Source: Gammaproteobacteria bacterium | GTDB taxonomy: Bacteria > Pseudomonadota > Gammaproteobacteria > Pseudomonadales > Litorivicinaceae | DNA: 64,000 nucleotides | Assembly (NCBI GenBank): GCA_024640985.1 | Contig: JAHEDY010000012.1 | Location: 1 to 64,000 of the forward strand | Reading direction: 5' to 3' | Part shown: one piece after another, positions 1 through 11,231 of the stretch | Position numbering within the stretch: the stretch's first letter is position 1 | How the letters are laid out: each line of letters starts with the position of its first letter | Notes under the pieces: model-generated | Databases searched by the model: none | Seen by the model: the letters and a program-made list of their open reading frames with translations, nothing else | What the model was told of the DNA's origin: nothing | Position numbers and translations under genes: made by a program

Positions 1-64
1 CCACTTCGGTCCACATTTGGCGATTGCCGCCTTGTGTTGTTGGTATCTAAAAGTCATTCTTTAA
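1..64 (+). CDS. pilD: Prepilin peptidase PilD, C-terminal end only (partial at window edge)
   Basis: Frame 2 reads HFGPHLAIAALCCWYLKVIL-stop (TAA 62-64), resembling the (F)GP(Y/F)LA(L/I)AG C-terminus of PilD; pilD-coaE-yacG is a common neighbourhood. Confidence 0.6.
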   Translation, partial: HFGPHLAIAALCCWYLKVIL

Positions 65-78
65 CAAAGGAGAACGGC

Positions 79-672
79 TTGAGAACACCTGTGTATGGAC
101 TGACCGGCGGCATTGCCAGCGGCAAATCGACGGTGCTTGAATTATTTGATCAACTGGGCATCGAGACTCGCGATACCGATCAACTGGCACGACAAGTGGT
201 TGATCCCGGATCACCAGGAGCTCATGCTCTCGAGCAGGCGATTGGTTCAAAATACTTCGTGGATGGCGGTCTCAATCGACGTCTTTTGCGCCAGGAAATG
301 TATCAGTCTGTCAGCCTCAAACAAAAGGTTGAATCGGTGGTTCACCCATTGGTCCGAGCAGCCGTCACGGCTTGGATCGCCAGCGACACCAATTCCCCGT
401 ATCGCATTTTGTGTTCACCGCTTCTCATTGAAACCGAGCAACATCAGACACTCGACGGAGTCATCGTGGTCGACGCTCCAGAAACTTGCCAACTGACTCG
501 TGGCGCTCAACGCGACAATGATTCCACAACGCGCGTTCAGCACATTATCGACACTCAACTGCCAAGGCTCACTCGCCTCAGACATGCCACCTATGTGATC
601 GACAACTCGAATGACTTAACATCGCTTTACAATCAAGTGAATGCACTGCACGAGACACTCAAACATGACTAA
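79..672 (+). CDS. coaE: Dephospho-CoA kinase
   Basis: VYGLTGGIASGKSTV P-loop; likely TTG start at 79 behind AAGGAG; ORF track start at 34 is probably too far upstream. Confidence 0.93.
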   Translation: MRTPVYGLTGGIASGKSTVLELFDQLGIETRDTDQLARQVVDPGSPGAHALEQAIGSKYFVDGGLNRRLLRQEMYQSVSLKQKVESVVHPLVRAAVTAWIASDTNSPYRILCSPLLIETEQHQTLDGVIVVDAPETCQLTRGAQRDNDSTTRVQHIIDTQLPRLTRLRHATYVIDNSNDLTSLYNQVNALHETLKHD

Positions 673-865
673 CGAACAAGGCCATATCGTGACTTGCCCA
701 ACCTGCAAGAACGAAGCGCGCTATCACTCAGACAATCCGCATCGTCCTTTCTGCTCAGAGCGCTGTCGATTGATTGATCTTGGTGAATGGGCTGATGAGG
801 GACATCGCATTCCAGGGCAATCTATCCCTCCGGACTATAACGATCCAGAATCAGAGGCTCACTGA
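665..865 (+). CDS. yacG: DNA gyrase inhibitor YacG (small zinc protein)
   Basis: CPTC-x15-CSERCR zinc motif, LGEWADEGHRIPG; overlaps coaE stop. Confidence 0.93.
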   Translation: MTNEQGHIVTCPTCKNEARYHSDNPHRPFCSERCRLIDLGEWADEGHRIPGQSIPPDYNDPESEAH

Positions 866-1782
866 AATCCTCGGATCCCAGCCACGCCATAACCCAAGTG
901 GTTGGTGACTTCAGTCAGATCATCCAGACAGAGCCCCCCCAAGGCGTAGGCTGGCACAGCAAGCATGGATGCCAGTTCCGAAAAACGGGCCCAGCCAAGT
1001 GGATTCATGCCCACATGACTGGGTGTCTCTCGAACAGGAGAGACGAAGACAGCATCACTTGGCCACGATCGTTGCCGTTCAATATCAGACTCGCTACGAA
1101 CTCCTGATGTCACAGGCCACGGGTCGTTCAGGTCTTTGAGGCGCGCAAGAGCCTCTGTTAAGTGATCGGTCTTCCTCAAGTGCACACCACACCCTGGCTG
1201 ATAACAGCTCAACTGATCAATCGTTAAAATGATGCGATGCCTACGTTCAAGGCCTGCAGTTATGGCGATTTCAAGTTCACGGCCGGGTGTCAGACCACGA
1301 AAATACAACAGACTCTGATGCTTGGGTTGAGTCGCCCAGACCGCAGGCTCCAGAACGAGGGAAGGATCATAGATCCGCACCACACGAGGTAACCCAACTG
1401 CTCTCACAATAGCTTCATTGGCCTTGGGGAACGCAAGACTCTTTAATTCGTCTGGATGAAACCACTGGATCCACTGCCCCTCGAGACCTTGAGGCTCCCC
1501 GGCAAAGACCTCGACTTCATACACCCATAAACGAATGGCTTGATCCCCATAATCCCAGGGGATCTGAAACATAAACTGGGCCGTATCGATTGTGATTCCA
1601 AGCTCTTCCTCAAGTTCTCGCTGTAAACAATGGATTGGGTTTTCGTTGGCTTCGAATTTGCCGCCAGGAAATTCCCACAGACCACCTTGGTGTGCTGTCG
1701 CATGACGTTTGGAGAGCACAATTTGCCCATTGCGCCAGATCAGCGCACAGGCGACTTGAATTTCAGGTCCGATACTCGGCAT
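859..1782 (-). CDS. Nudix hydrolase (MutT-like) fused to ThiE-like domain
   Basis: Nudix box GGKFEANENPIHCLQRELEEELGI; C-terminal TIM-barrel/ThiE-like segment (GVHLRKTDHL ... DAVFVSPVRETPSH); downstream of argJ as in Pseudomonas. Confidence 0.88.
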   Translation of the reverse strand: MPSIGPEIQVACALIWRNGQIVLSKRHATAHQGGLWEFPGGKFEANENPIHCLQRELEEELGITIDTAQFMFQIPWDYGDQAIRLWVYEVEVFAGEPQGLEGQWIQWFHPDELKSLAFPKANEAIVRAVGLPRVVRIYDPSLVLEPAVWATQPKHQSLLYFRGLTPGRELEIAITAGLERRHRIILTIDQLSCYQPGCGVHLRKTDHLTEALARLKDLNDPWPVTSGVRSESDIERQRSWPSDAVFVSPVRETPSHVGMNPLGWARFSELASMLAVPAYALGGLCLDDLTEVTNHLGYGVAGIRGFQ

Positions 1783-2983
1783 TGATCCGAACGTATTCCT
1801 TCGTGAGGTCGCATGTCATGACTCGGCAATATCCAGAACCTGCTCCCATTGCAATCCGAATGTCGATCTCTGGAGGATTCATGGCTGCTTGCCCTGCTTC
1901 CTCGGTATATTGCGGGTGACGACCTCCGTTTTGAACGATCTGCACATCATTAATCCAGACATTCACCCGTTCAATCGCAATCTCAGAAACCGGCGCACGA
2001 CCGACCGCAGCCACAATCCGACCCCAATTGGGATCAGAGGCTGCAAGAGCAGTCTTCACTAATGGCGACAAGGCAACCGTGTTCGCGATCGTATGGGCGT
2101 CTGAGTCATTCAGTGCTTCTTCACAGATCACACGAACAAACTTCGTTGCACCCTCACCGTCTCGAGCAAGCATTTCGGCAAGATCGTCACACAGATCAGA
2201 TAAGGCTCTGGCGAACTGCTCTGCATCAGGACTTTGTGGATCATCAATCAGGCGATGACCTGCTGTTTGAGTTGCAACCAAAGCGCACGCATCGTTGGTT
2301 GAGGTGTCACCGTCCACGGTGACGCAATTGAAACTATGATTGACAGACCCCGCCAAAATCGATTGTAGGCACTCAGCACTCATCACCACATCCGAAGCGA
2401 TCAGGCCGAACATGGTCGCCATATTAGGATGGATCATGCCCGAGCCTTTGGCCATCCCGGTCAGCGTCACTGTTTTCCCCTGGATCTCACATTGAATGTG
2501 ACGCAACTTCGGATGCGTGTCGGTGGTCATAATCGCCCGCGAAGCACGCTCCCAGTGCTCCACAGAGCCGTTCAGCGCTTCGATGGCTCTTGGTAGTGCA
2601 TGACAGATTGACTCAACAGGCAGTGGCTCACCAATGACCCCGGTTGAAAAGGGCCAAATCGAGTCCTTTGTGACCCCTGCGTTCGCAGCCAACTCGGCAA
2701 TCGTCTGATTACATGCGTCCATTCCGGCCTCACCGGTTCCCGCGTTGGCATTACCAGCATTTAATAACCAAAAACGAACATGCGGGGTTGAATCGAGATG
2801 GGCTCTAAGCACATGCACTGGAGCCGCACAAAACTGATTGGTGGTTGTCACCGCCGCACCAACAGCTCCCTCATCGAAGGCCATCAGCAATAAATCATCA
2901 CGGTCTTTATTTCGATACACAGGGGCCTTGACTGCCCCGAGTCGAATACCCTGGATCGGTAGACCGCCGACTGATGATTTCAT
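1763..2983 (-). CDS. argJ: Bifunctional glutamate N-acetyltransferase / ornithine acetyltransferase
   Basis: 406 aa, KGSGMIHPNMATM autoprocessing motif, GDTSTNDACALVAT. Confidence 0.95.
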   Translation of the reverse strand: MKSSVGGLPIQGIRLGAVKAPVYRNKDRDDLLLMAFDEGAVGAAVTTTNQFCAAPVHVLRAHLDSTPHVRFWLLNAGNANAGTGEAGMDACNQTIAELAANAGVTKDSIWPFSTGVIGEPLPVESICHALPRAIEALNGSVEHWERASRAIMTTDTHPKLRHIQCEIQGKTVTLTGMAKGSGMIHPNMATMFGLIASDVVMSAECLQSILAGSVNHSFNCVTVDGDTSTNDACALVATQTAGHRLIDDPQSPDAEQFARALSDLCDDLAEMLARDGEGATKFVRVICEEALNDSDAHTIANTVALSPLVKTALAASDPNWGRIVAAVGRAPVSEIAIERVNVWINDVQIVQNGGRHPQYTEEAGQAAMNPPEIDIRIAMGAGSGYCRVMTCDLTKEYVRINAEYRT

Positions 2984-3020
2984 GACATTCTCATCGCGCT
3001 AAACCACCAATGATGGCGCA

Positions 3021-5747
3021 TTAACCAATGCGGCCATGACATTGCTTGTATTTTTTGCCACTTCCGCAAGGACAGGGCTCGTTACGGCCAACTTTGTGGC
3101 TGACAGCAGGCATCGGACGGTCTGACATCTCCTGATCCGAAGAATCACGGACTGCGGTGGTCTCATCATGAGTTGCCTGTGCTTTTGCGAGTTGCTCAAC
3201 AGCCTGCTGACGACGCGCTTCTTCTTGCGCTTCGATCTCTTCTTTTGACGGCACTTGAACCGCGGTCAACACGCGAACAGACTCCCGTTTGATTTGGTCA
3301 AGCATACTGGTGAAGAGCTCAAATGCTTCGCGCTTGTATTCTTGCTTCGGATTCTTTTGTGCATAGCCACGTAAATGAATCCCCTGGCGCAAATAATCCA
3401 TCGCAGCCAAGTGTTCTTTCCATTGATGATCGAGAACCTGCAATAGGACCTGCTTCTCAAACCGGCGCATAGTCTCTTCACCAACGACACCGACTTTTTC
3501 ATCATGGCGGCTCGTGGCCTCTCCAATGATCTTTTCTAACAGCGTTTCTTCATACAGCGACTCGTCCGCATCAAGCCAGGCTTGAATCGGCATCTCAAGC
3601 CCAAATTGGGTCGCGAATTCCTCGGTCAATCCAGGAATGTCCCACTGCTCAATCAAGCTCTGCGGAGGGATATAACTCGCAACGACCGATGTGAAGACAT
3701 CCCGACGAACGGCGTCCACGAGATCAGAGAGATCCTCAGCATCCATCAGTTCGTTACGCTGTGCATAGACTTGAGTTCGCTGGTCGTTCGCGACGTCATC
3801 GTAATCAAGTAACTGCTTCCGCATGTCGAAGTTTCGGCCTTCCACTTTCTTCTGCGCTTTCTCAATCGCGTTGGTGACCATCTTGTGTTCAATGGCTTCA
3901 CCACGTTGCATGCCCAGTCCCTGCATGATGGAACGCATCCGAGGTGAGGCGAAAATCCGCATCAGATCGTCTTCGAGAGACAAGAAAAATCGCGATGAAC
4001 CGGGATCGCCCTGGCGGCCAGATCGTCCGCGTAACTGATTATCAATGCGCCGGGATTCATGACGCTCAGAACCGATGATGTGCAGCCCACCGGCTTCCAA
4101 CACGGCATCATGACGCGCTTGCCAATCCGTTTTAATCGATTCGATCTGTGTCTCTGTCGGTGCGTCAAGGTCAGCGACTTCAGCTTGCCAGTTACCACCG
4201 AGCATGATGTCAGTGCCTCGTCCCGCCATATTAGTAGCAATGGTGATCGCACCAGGACGACCGGCTTCAGCAATGATTGGCGCTTCCCGCTCATGCTGTT
4301 TGGCATTTAATACGTTATGTTGAATCCCTTCCTTCTCGAGGAATTGAGAGAGCACTTCAGACGCCTCCACTGAGGCTGTACCGACCAACACGGGACGACC
4401 GCGATCACGCTCGGCGATGACATCAGCCACAATCGCCTCGAATTTCTCTTCCATCGTCATGTAAACCAAATCGTTATGATCGATTCGCTTCACAGGCACA
4501 TTGGTTGGGATTACCACCACGTCCAAGCCGTAAATCTGCCGGAATTCGTAAGCCTCAGTATCGGCGGTGCCAGTCATCCCCGACAGACGATCGTATAATC
4601 GGAAATAGTTCTGGAAGGTAGTCGATGCCAGAGTCTGACTTTCCGGCTGGATCTCAAGGTCTTCTTTCGCCTCAACCGCTTGATGCAGTCCTTCCGACCA
4701 ACGACGACCAGGCATGGTGCGTCCGGTATGCTCGTCAACAATGACGATTTGGCCATCTTGAATGATGTAATGCACATTCCGCTGGAATAGCGTGTACGCG
4801 CGAAGTCCGGCGTTCACATGGTGGAAAAGCGCAAGATTGGCTGGGTTATACAAGCTATCCCCAACTTCCAATAACTCCATGTCAGCCAATTCAGCTTCGA
4901 TGAATTCATGGCCGAGCTCTGTGAGTTCGACTGAGCGATTTTTTTCATCAAGAAGATAGTGCCCTTCAACCTCAAAGGATTCGCCATCTTCAGCCATCTT
5001 GGCTTCCGTTAATTTCGGGATAATGCCGTTAATCGCTTTATAGCGCTCAGAATGGTCATCTGCCGGGCCTGAAATGATCAAGGGTGTTCGTGCTTCATCG
5101 ATCAGAATCGAATCCACCTCATCCACAATCGCGAATGACAAGGCGCGTTGCACTCGACCCTCAGGGGAGAATGCCATGTTGTCTCGTAAGTAATCGAAGC
5201 CGAACTCGTTATTGGTTCCGTAAGTGATGTCGGCTGCATAGGCGGCACGTTTATCTTCCGGGCTCTGTCCGGAGCCGATGACCCCAACAGTTAGCCCCAG
5301 ACCCTCATATAGGGGGCGCATCCAGTTCGCATCACGATTCGCCAAATATTCGTTCACCGTGACCACATGAACGCCGTTGCCTTCGATCGCGTTCAAATAG
5401 GCCGGCAACGTGGCCACCAATGTTTTCCCTTCACCGGTTCGCATCTCAGAAATTCGACCTTCATGGAGGGTCATCCCGCCGACCATCTGTACATCGAAAT
5501 GGCGCAATCCAAGCTTCCGTTTGCTGACTTCGCGGCAGACCGCAAAAGCATCGGGAAGGACTTGATTTCGGGTCTCGCCAGAAGCAATGCGCTCGCGGAA
5601 CTCATCGCGTTTGGCCGCTAAAGCCTCGTCGCTTAATGATTCAAGGCTGGATTCTTGCTGATTGATGGCATCGACTGCCTTCAGCATCCGTTTGACTTCC
5701 CGGTCGTTTTTGGAGCCGAAGATCTTCCGGACAAATGTCCCTAACAT
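3021..5747 (-). CDS. secA: Preprotein translocase ATPase SecA
   Basis: [39 protein letters not shown]-terminal [19 protein letters not shown]; start trimmed to [17 protein letters not shown]. Confidence 0.97.
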   Translation of the reverse strand: MLGTFVRKIFGSKNDREVKRMLKAVDAINQQESSLESLSDEALAAKRDEFRERIASGETRNQVLPDAFAVCREVSKRKLGLRHFDVQMVGGMTLHEGRISEMRTGEGKTLVATLPAYLNAIEGNGVHVVTVNEYLANRDANWMRPLYEGLGLTVGVIGSGQSPEDKRAAYAADITYGTNNEFGFDYLRDNMAFSPEGRVQRALSFAIVDEVDSILIDEARTPLIISGPADDHSERYKAINGIIPKLTEAKMAEDGESFEVEGHYLLDEKNRSVELTELGHEFIEAELADMELLEVGDSLYNPANLALFHHVNAGLRAYTLFQRNVHYIIQDGQIVIVDEHTGRTMPGRRWSEGLHQAVEAKEDLEIQPESQTLASTTFQNYFRLYDRLSGMTGTADTEAYEFRQIYGLDVVVIPTNVPVKRIDHNDLVYMTMEEKFEAIVADVIAERDRGRPVLVGTASVEASEVLSQFLEKEGIQHNVLNAKQHEREAPIIAEAGRPGAITIATNMAGRGTDIMLGGNWQAEVADLDAPTETQIESIKTDWQARHDAVLEAGGLHIIGSERHESRRIDNQLRGRSGRQGDPGSSRFFLSLEDDLMRIFASPRMRSIMQGLGMQRGEAIEHKMVTNAIEKAQKKVEGRNFDMRKQLLDYDDVANDQRTQVYAQRNELMDAEDLSDLVDAVRRDVFTSVVASYIPPQSLIEQWDIPGLTEEFATQFGLEMPIQAWLDADESLYEETLLEKIIGEATSRHDEKVGVVGEETMRRFEKQVLLQVLDHQWKEHLAAMDYLRQGIHLRGYAQKNPKQEYKREAFELFTSMLDQIKRESVRVLTAVQVPSKEEIEAQEEARRQQAVEQLAKAQATHDETTAVRDSSDQEMSDRPMPAVSHKVGRNEPCPCGSGKKYKQCHGRIG

Positions 5748-5793
5748 GCGTATCCTATGGTGTCTGTATTGATAAAAACGGCATTGTAGCGAA

Positions 5794-6267
5794 TTGCGTG
5801 ACCCCGGACAGCTAAAAAGCCTGAGAACTTTGATCAACCGATCAGGCAGTCATCTCGAAACATTACAACTGGAAGCCTCGATTCAGGCACAACGCGCCAA
5901 AATCATCGAATCTCTGTTACCGACTGATCTTAAACATGAGGTCGCAACCGGAGATCTCAATTCAGGACTTCTCACGTTATATGTTCCTCAGGCCGCGCTC
6001 GCAGCGCGACTTCGCTTTGAAGAGTATAGCCTGATTGAAACATTACAGAGTGACCCATTGTTCCGTGGCATCCGCCGGATTCAATGTCGTGTCAGGCCAC
6101 GAAAAGCTGAACCACCACCCTCATCAGCCAACCCCACCCGATCAAACCCGAAAGCAGCCGAAACGATTCAGCAATACTCAGAAACATTGAACGATGAGGA
6201 TCTTAAACGTCAGTTTCAGCAATTGGCTGCACGGGTATCGGGCAATCCTCCACCCGATCGAAGGTAA
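5794..6267 (+). CDS. dciA: DUF721 family protein, DciA-like (DnaB loader/associated)
   Basis: DUF721-like sequence; located between lpxC and secA as in Pseudomonas; TTG start, exact start uncertain. Confidence 0.75.
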   Translation: MRDPGQLKSLRTLINRSGSHLETLQLEASIQAQRAKIIESLLPTDLKHEVATGDLNSGLLTLYVPQAALAARLRFEEYSLIETLQSDPLFRGIRRIQCRVRPRKAEPPPSSANPTRSNPKAAETIQQYSETLNDEDLKRQFQQLAARVSGNPPPDRR

Positions 6268-7120
6268 CGACTTCATAGTTGGTGGGATCGAGAAACAGCT
6301 GCCTTAACAACTTATTGTTCAATGCGTGACCACTGCGATTGCCCGAATAGTGGCCGATAATTGGCCGACCCGCGAGATACAGATCACCTAATGCATCCAA
6401 TACTTTATGTTTCACAAACTCATCGTTTTGACGCAGACCATCGTCATTTAAGATGCGATCCTCACCCACCACGATGGCATTGGCCATGGAACCGCCCCGG
6501 GCTAAATTGTTGGCTTTGAGATAATCAAGGTCACGCATAAACCCAAAGGTTCGTGCGCGGCTCACCTCGCGGACAAAGGATGCCTCATCGATATCGACCA
6601 CGGTTTTACACTCGCCCTGATCCACAACGGGATGATCAAAATCGATGGAAAACGAAATGCGGAACCCATTGAATGGCTCCAGGCGCGCCACCTTCCCTTC
6701 ATGCTCAACTTCGACAATGTGCGTGATTCGAATATATTCGCGCGGCGCAGTTTGCTCGCGCACACCGGCTGATTGAATTAAGAAAACAAAAGGTGATGCA
6801 CTGCCGTCCATGATCGGAAGTTCAGGGGCATTGCACTCGACCAGCGCGTTATCAATTCCCATTCCGGACAAGGCAGATAATAAATGCTCGACGGTCGAGA
6901 CTTGCACACCGTCAGGCGAAGACAAACAGGTTGAGAGGGTTGTCTGAGAGACACTGTCTGCATTCGCCCGAATCAGTACAGGCGGATCTAAATCCACGCG
7001 TTTGAATTGAATGCCATGATTTTCAGGCGCAGGCCTCAATGTCAGGTAGACCGTATCACCTGAGTGCAATCCCACTCCTGTGGCTCGCACGACATTTTTC
7101 AGCGTTCGCTGTGCAATCAA
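6203..7120 (-). CDS. lpxC: UDP-3-O-acyl-N-acetylglucosamine deacetylase
   Basis: [51 protein letters not shown] start codon. Confidence 0.97.
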   Translation of the reverse strand: MIAQRTLKNVVRATGVGLHSGDTVYLTLRPAPENHGIQFKRVDLDPPVLIRANADSVSQTTLSTCLSSPDGVQVSTVEHLLSALSGMGIDNALVECNAPELPIMDGSASPFVFLIQSAGVREQTAPREYIRITHIVEVEHEGKVARLEPFNGFRISFSIDFDHPVVDQGECKTVVDIDEASFVREVSRARTFGFMRDLDYLKANNLARGGSMANAIVVGEDRILNDDGLRQNDEFVKHKVLDALGDLYLAGRPIIGHYSGNRSGHALNNKLLRQLFLDPTNYEVVTFDRVEDCPIPVQPIAETDV

Positions 7121-7209
7121 TTCAATAGTCCTCCGTTAAGCCCGCCAGTTTAACAGGCTTTTCTCCGCTGCATCCTGCAAATCGGAGCCGAAGCATGGAG
7201 TTTTCTCCA

Positions 7210-8379
7210 TTAATCAGCCTGACGACGAAGGAATGCAGGAATGTTCAGAATTCGCTCCATCTCCTGACCATTGTTTGACTCGTCAACCACTTCCTGAGCC
7301 AAGGCCGTGTTGCCTACCGCCTGGGTTCTGAGCACCTGAGGCGCTGCCGAACTGGTCGGATGATAAGCTTCTCTGGGCGCGCGTTCGAGTTGACCGTTAT
7401 CAACCACTGTTTTTGGCGCCTGCGCACCACCAAGACCGGTCGCAACCACCGTCACACAGATCTGATCGCTCATCTCTGGGTCAATCACAGTCCCCACCAC
7501 CACATTAGCATTGTCATCACTGATCTGCTCAACTACATGACCGACCTGATCAAATTCACCCAGCGTAAAATCAGGGCCTGAGGTAATGTTGACCAAAATG
7601 CCTCGTGCACCAGATAAATCGACGTCCTCCAACAGTGGAGAGCGAATCGCCATTTCCGCGGCTTTCGCTGCACGTTCTTCGCCAGAAGCCGTGCCTGTTC
7701 CCATCATCGCTTTCCCCATTTCACTCATGACCGTGCGGACGTCAGCGAAATCCACGTTGATCATACCTGGGCGAATAATCAAATCGGCAATCCCACGAAC
7801 CGCGCCATGCAAGACGTTATTGGCTTCCGCGAAGGCCGCCATCAAAGAGGCATTTTTGCCAAGCACTGGAAGCAGTTTTTCATTCGGCACCACAATCAAT
7901 GAGTCCACATGCTTTTCTAAAGCGGCAATCCCCTGATCAGCGACATGGGTCCGACGACGACCTTCAAAGCCAAATGGCCGAGTCACGATCGCCACAGTCA
8001 GAATACCCATTTCACGCGCGATTTCAGCGACCACAGGCGCCGCCCCAGTCCCTGTACCACCGCCCATTCCGGCGGTAATGAAGACCATATCGGTCCCCGT
8101 TAACACTTCAGCAATGGCTGCACGATCTTCCAATGCGGCATTACGACCCACATCAGGATTCGCACCCGCACCTAGGCCCTTGGTGATATCACCGCCTAAC
8201 TGCAGCGTACGATCGGCTGGAATCGCGCGCATCGCCTGAGCATCGGTGTTGGCAACAACAAACTCAACGCCCTCAACGGCATGCTTCAACATGTGATTGA
8301 CAGCATTGCCGCCGCCTCCACCCACGCCGATCACCTTAATGACCGCGCTTGATTCGATTTGATCAACGATCTCGAACAT
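7210..8379 (-). CDS. ftsZ: Cell division GTPase FtsZ
   Basis: [11 protein letters not shown] tubulin signature, C-terminal [13 protein letters not shown]. Confidence 0.98.
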   Translation of the reverse strand: MFEIVDQIESSAVIKVIGVGGGGGNAVNHMLKHAVEGVEFVVANTDAQAMRAIPADRTLQLGGDITKGLGAGANPDVGRNAALEDRAAIAEVLTGTDMVFITAGMGGGTGTGAAPVVAEIAREMGILTVAIVTRPFGFEGRRRTHVADQGIAALEKHVDSLIVVPNEKLLPVLGKNASLMAAFAEANNVLHGAVRGIADLIIRPGMINVDFADVRTVMSEMGKAMMGTGTASGEERAAKAAEMAIRSPLLEDVDLSGARGILVNITSGPDFTLGEFDQVGHVVEQISDDNANVVVGTVIDPEMSDQICVTVVATGLGGAQAPKTVVDNGQLERAPREAYHPTSSAAPQVLRTQAVGNTALAQEVVDESNNGQEMERILNIPAFLRRQAD

Positions 8380-8395
8380 GGTTATACCCTCTCAG

Positions 8396-9604
8396 TTAAA
8401 AATTTCCCTGGATCCACTGTCGGACCCGATTCAACATGCTTCCCTGCGCACCAAGCCACCTCGGTTTCGGCCGAACTTCCTGGTCGCGTCCATACGCCAG
8501 AAGGCCAGCTAATACCGCATTGGCTGGATCTTGTAATAACCCATCAAGTCCTTCCTGATGGGCTTGTTTCAGCACCCGACAAGGGCACTGCAATATACTT
8601 TCGAAAACTTGAGCGATCCCCGGCAATGCCGCCGTTCCGCCACACAAGACGATGCCAGTCGACGCTTCTTCAAAGCGACCCGATTGCCTGAGCCGTTCAC
8701 CCAAGATCTCAGCAATCTCCTCTACTCGAGGCTGCAAAAAGGCAGTGAGTTGTTGAAGGCTGATATTTTCTGCTGGTCGATCGGCAAGCTTTTTGACTTG
8801 CACCGTATCGGTTGGTGGAGCAAAGCTCGTGTGGGCATAGCCATACTGGACTTTTAAATGTTCTGCGTCGCCCAATGGGGTCTTCAAGGCCACTGCCAAA
8901 TCATGAGTCAGGAGCTCGCCTCCCATTGGCATCACTTGCATCCATGCCGGCGCTCCCTCAGAGATCACCATCAGGTCGATGGTTCCCACGCCGATATCAG
9001 CGACACAGACTCCGAGCTCTCGCTCATCTGGCAATACCAGTTGACTCACTGCCAATGATGAGGGAACAAGAACCGCCGTATCGAGTCCGGCCAAGCGCAG
9101 ACATTTTTTTAAATTATTGACGACATGCGTGGCACCGGTGATGACATGAACATGAGCCTCTAACCGATTCCCCGTCATGCCTTGAGGTGAGCGAATTCCA
9201 TGCTGACTATCGAGCGTAAAGGAGCGAGGAATCACACTGAGGATTTCCCGCTCAGGCACTTGTGCTTGCGCCTGAACTTGTTCCATCGCCTGAGTCAGCA
9301 ACACATCAGTGACTTCGCGATGATTCAACATCACCGTTCCTGAAATATCCTGTCCGAGCAAATGCGAGCCACCAATCGAGACCAACGGATCGGAGAGTTT
9401 AGTACCTGCCATTTGGTTCGCTTCCGAAACCGCCCGCAAGAGCGCTTCGACCACCGAGTCGATCTGAATCACGACACCTTGCTTCAAGCCTCCAGATCGC
9501 GCGCGTCCCAGGCCTCGGACAACGATTCGGCGGTTGTCAGAAAGCTCAGCGACAGCCGCTGTAATCTGACTTGAGCCAATATCGATGACCAGCAGATGAC
9601 TCAT
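8396..9604 (-). CDS. ftsA: Cell division protein FtsA
   Basis: LLVIDIGSSQITAAVAE, actin-like fold motifs; ATGA overlap with ftsQ. Confidence 0.96.
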   Translation of the reverse strand: MSHLLVIDIGSSQITAAVAELSDNRRIVVRGLGRARSGGLKQGVVIQIDSVVEALLRAVSEANQMAGTKLSDPLVSIGGSHLLGQDISGTVMLNHREVTDVLLTQAMEQVQAQAQVPEREILSVIPRSFTLDSQHGIRSPQGMTGNRLEAHVHVITGATHVVNNLKKCLRLAGLDTAVLVPSSLAVSQLVLPDERELGVCVADIGVGTIDLMVISEGAPAWMQVMPMGGELLTHDLAVALKTPLGDAEHLKVQYGYAHTSFAPPTDTVQVKKLADRPAENISLQQLTAFLQPRVEEIAEILGERLRQSGRFEEASTGIVLCGGTAALPGIAQVFESILQCPCRVLKQAHQEGLDGLLQDPANAVLAGLLAYGRDQEVRPKPRWLGAQGSMLNRVRQWIQGNF

Positions 9605-10317
9605 TGTTGCGCCCTCCACGCGAGAGCAACGCCATTGTCATAGCGCGCATCAACTTCCCCGAGTGCTGAAAGGCGTTCAAGATCGAGGTGCGTCAACACA
9701 TCACGCGCACGCGCCAGCCGTCCCAAAATATCGGTCCGACCCAATTGCAAACGAATCCCGTTTTCAAGCTCAATCTGCCAGCCAAGGTCATGACCTCTTG
9801 AGACGGAAACAACCTGAGAGAAGTCAGCAAGACGATCTGAAAACACGCCATAATGACTGTAGACCTGCATGGTCTCTGACAAGGCGCCATAGAGCTTGGG
9901 TAATGGCTCACTCACAGGCGCAGGGGGCTCAAATAAATCGCCAGAGAGCCCTAAATATTGGGTGTCGTTATAGATGGCCACCGGGCGTTGCTCGGTGATT
10001 TCAATAAGTAAAGTATCCGGCCAAACACGACGAGCCGATGCCGATGCAATCCAAGGATGAGATTCGACTTCAGAAATCACCTGACCGAGTGTTGTGTCCA
10101 GATAATTGCCATTAAATCGAAGACTTAAATCACGCATTAACTGGTCAGCGTCGAGATAGCGGAGTTCACCCTGCAATTGCACTTGCCGAATTTGCACATC
10201 CTTCAAAAGATGACTCAATCCGCTCGCCGCGATTGAGCCGGTGACACCTAAGCCGACCAAGAGCAGCATGATTTTCCAATGAGTCAGTGTGCGGTTCGCG
10301 ATTTGTTTCATAGTCAT
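9601..10317 (-). CDS. ftsQ: Cell division protein FtsQ
   Basis: N-terminal TM, POTRA-like region, WPDTLLIEITEQRPVA. Confidence 0.94.
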   Translation of the reverse strand: MTMKQIANRTLTHWKIMLLLVGLGVTGSIAASGLSHLLKDVQIRQVQLQGELRYLDADQLMRDLSLRFNGNYLDTTLGQVISEVESHPWIASASARRVWPDTLLIEITEQRPVAIYNDTQYLGLSGDLFEPPAPVSEPLPKLYGALSETMQVYSHYGVFSDRLADFSQVVSVSRGHDLGWQIELENGIRLQLGRTDILGRLARARDVLTHLDLERLSALGEVDARYDNGVALAWRAQQ

Positions 10318-11231
10318 GGCGACACCTCCGCATCCAGGAGAATTTGTTCAATTAACATCGGGAGATCCATTCCAGACGCACGAGCCGCTTTGGGCACCAA
10401 AGAATGGCTACCCATCCCAGGCACGGTATTGCATTCAACCAACAATAAATGGCCGGTCTCATCCATCATAAAATCGACTCGACCCCAAGTTCTGCAGCCA
10501 AGTGCTTCGAACCCTTCGAGTGCTAATTGCTGAGCTTCTGCTTCAAGTTCTGAGCTGAGGCCCGATGGAATGAGATATTCGGTCTCATTCGATTGATACT
10601 TCGCTTTGTAATCATAAAATTCAGAACTTGGTCGAATTCCAATGACGGGCAAAGCCAGTCCGCGGACGACTCCAACGGTAAATTCTGGCCCAGGAAGTAA
10701 GGGCTCCACCAACACCCGAGTGTCGTGCTTCAAAGCATCTTCAATCGCAACTTTCAGTTGATCACGACCATGAACGGCATGTGCACCGACCGATGATCCC
10801 TCATGCGCAGGCTTCACAAATAACTCAGGCCCGAGTCGCTTCACACAGATATCCGCTTGCTCCAAATCGTTCACCACGACCATCGGTGCAGTGGGTAATC
10901 CCAAGGATTCCCAAACTTGTTTGGTGCGCGGCTTATCGAAAGCAAGCGCGGATGCTCCAACCCCAGAGCCTGTAAATGGGATGCCTAATGCGCATAAAAG
11001 ACCTTGCAGCACTCCGTCTTCACCTGGACGTCCATGCACCAAGTTAAAGACTCGGGTCGGTTTAGCCGCCATCAAAGGTTCTAGCAAACCGTCTTTGATA
11101 TCGATCTCAATGGGTTCGATGCCAATCTCACGCATGGCTTGCGCGACGTTTTCTTTGCCGTCCCGCGAGACGTCTGCCTCAGACCCGAGGCCACCGAACA
11201 ATAATGCAACGCGTTCATCAGCCCAGTTCAT
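10314..11231 (-). CDS. ddl: D-alanine--D-alanine ligase
   Basis: VALLFGGLGSEADVSRDG, GRPGEDGVLQGLL, VECNTVPGMGSHSLVP. Confidence 0.96.
   Translation of the reverse strand: MNWADERVALLFGGLGSEADVSRDGKENVAQAMREIGIEPIEIDIKDGLLEPLMAAKPTRVFNLVHGRPGEDGVLQGLLCALGIPFTGSGVGASALAFDKPRTKQVWESLGLPTAPMVVVNDLEQADICVKRLGPELFVKPAHEGSSVGAHAVHGRDQLKVAIEDALKHDTRVLVEPLLPGPEFTVGVVRGLALPVIGIRPSSEFYDYKAKYQSNETEYLIPSGLSSELEAEAQQLALEGFEALGCRTWGRVDFMMDETGHLLLVECNTVPGMGSHSLVPKAARASGMDLPMLIEQILLDAEVSP

Noticed and set aside
5748-5837. 30-aa N-terminal extension of the secA ORF
   Set aside because: Overlaps dciA and lacks homology to SecA N-termini; [17 protein letters not shown] is the expected start
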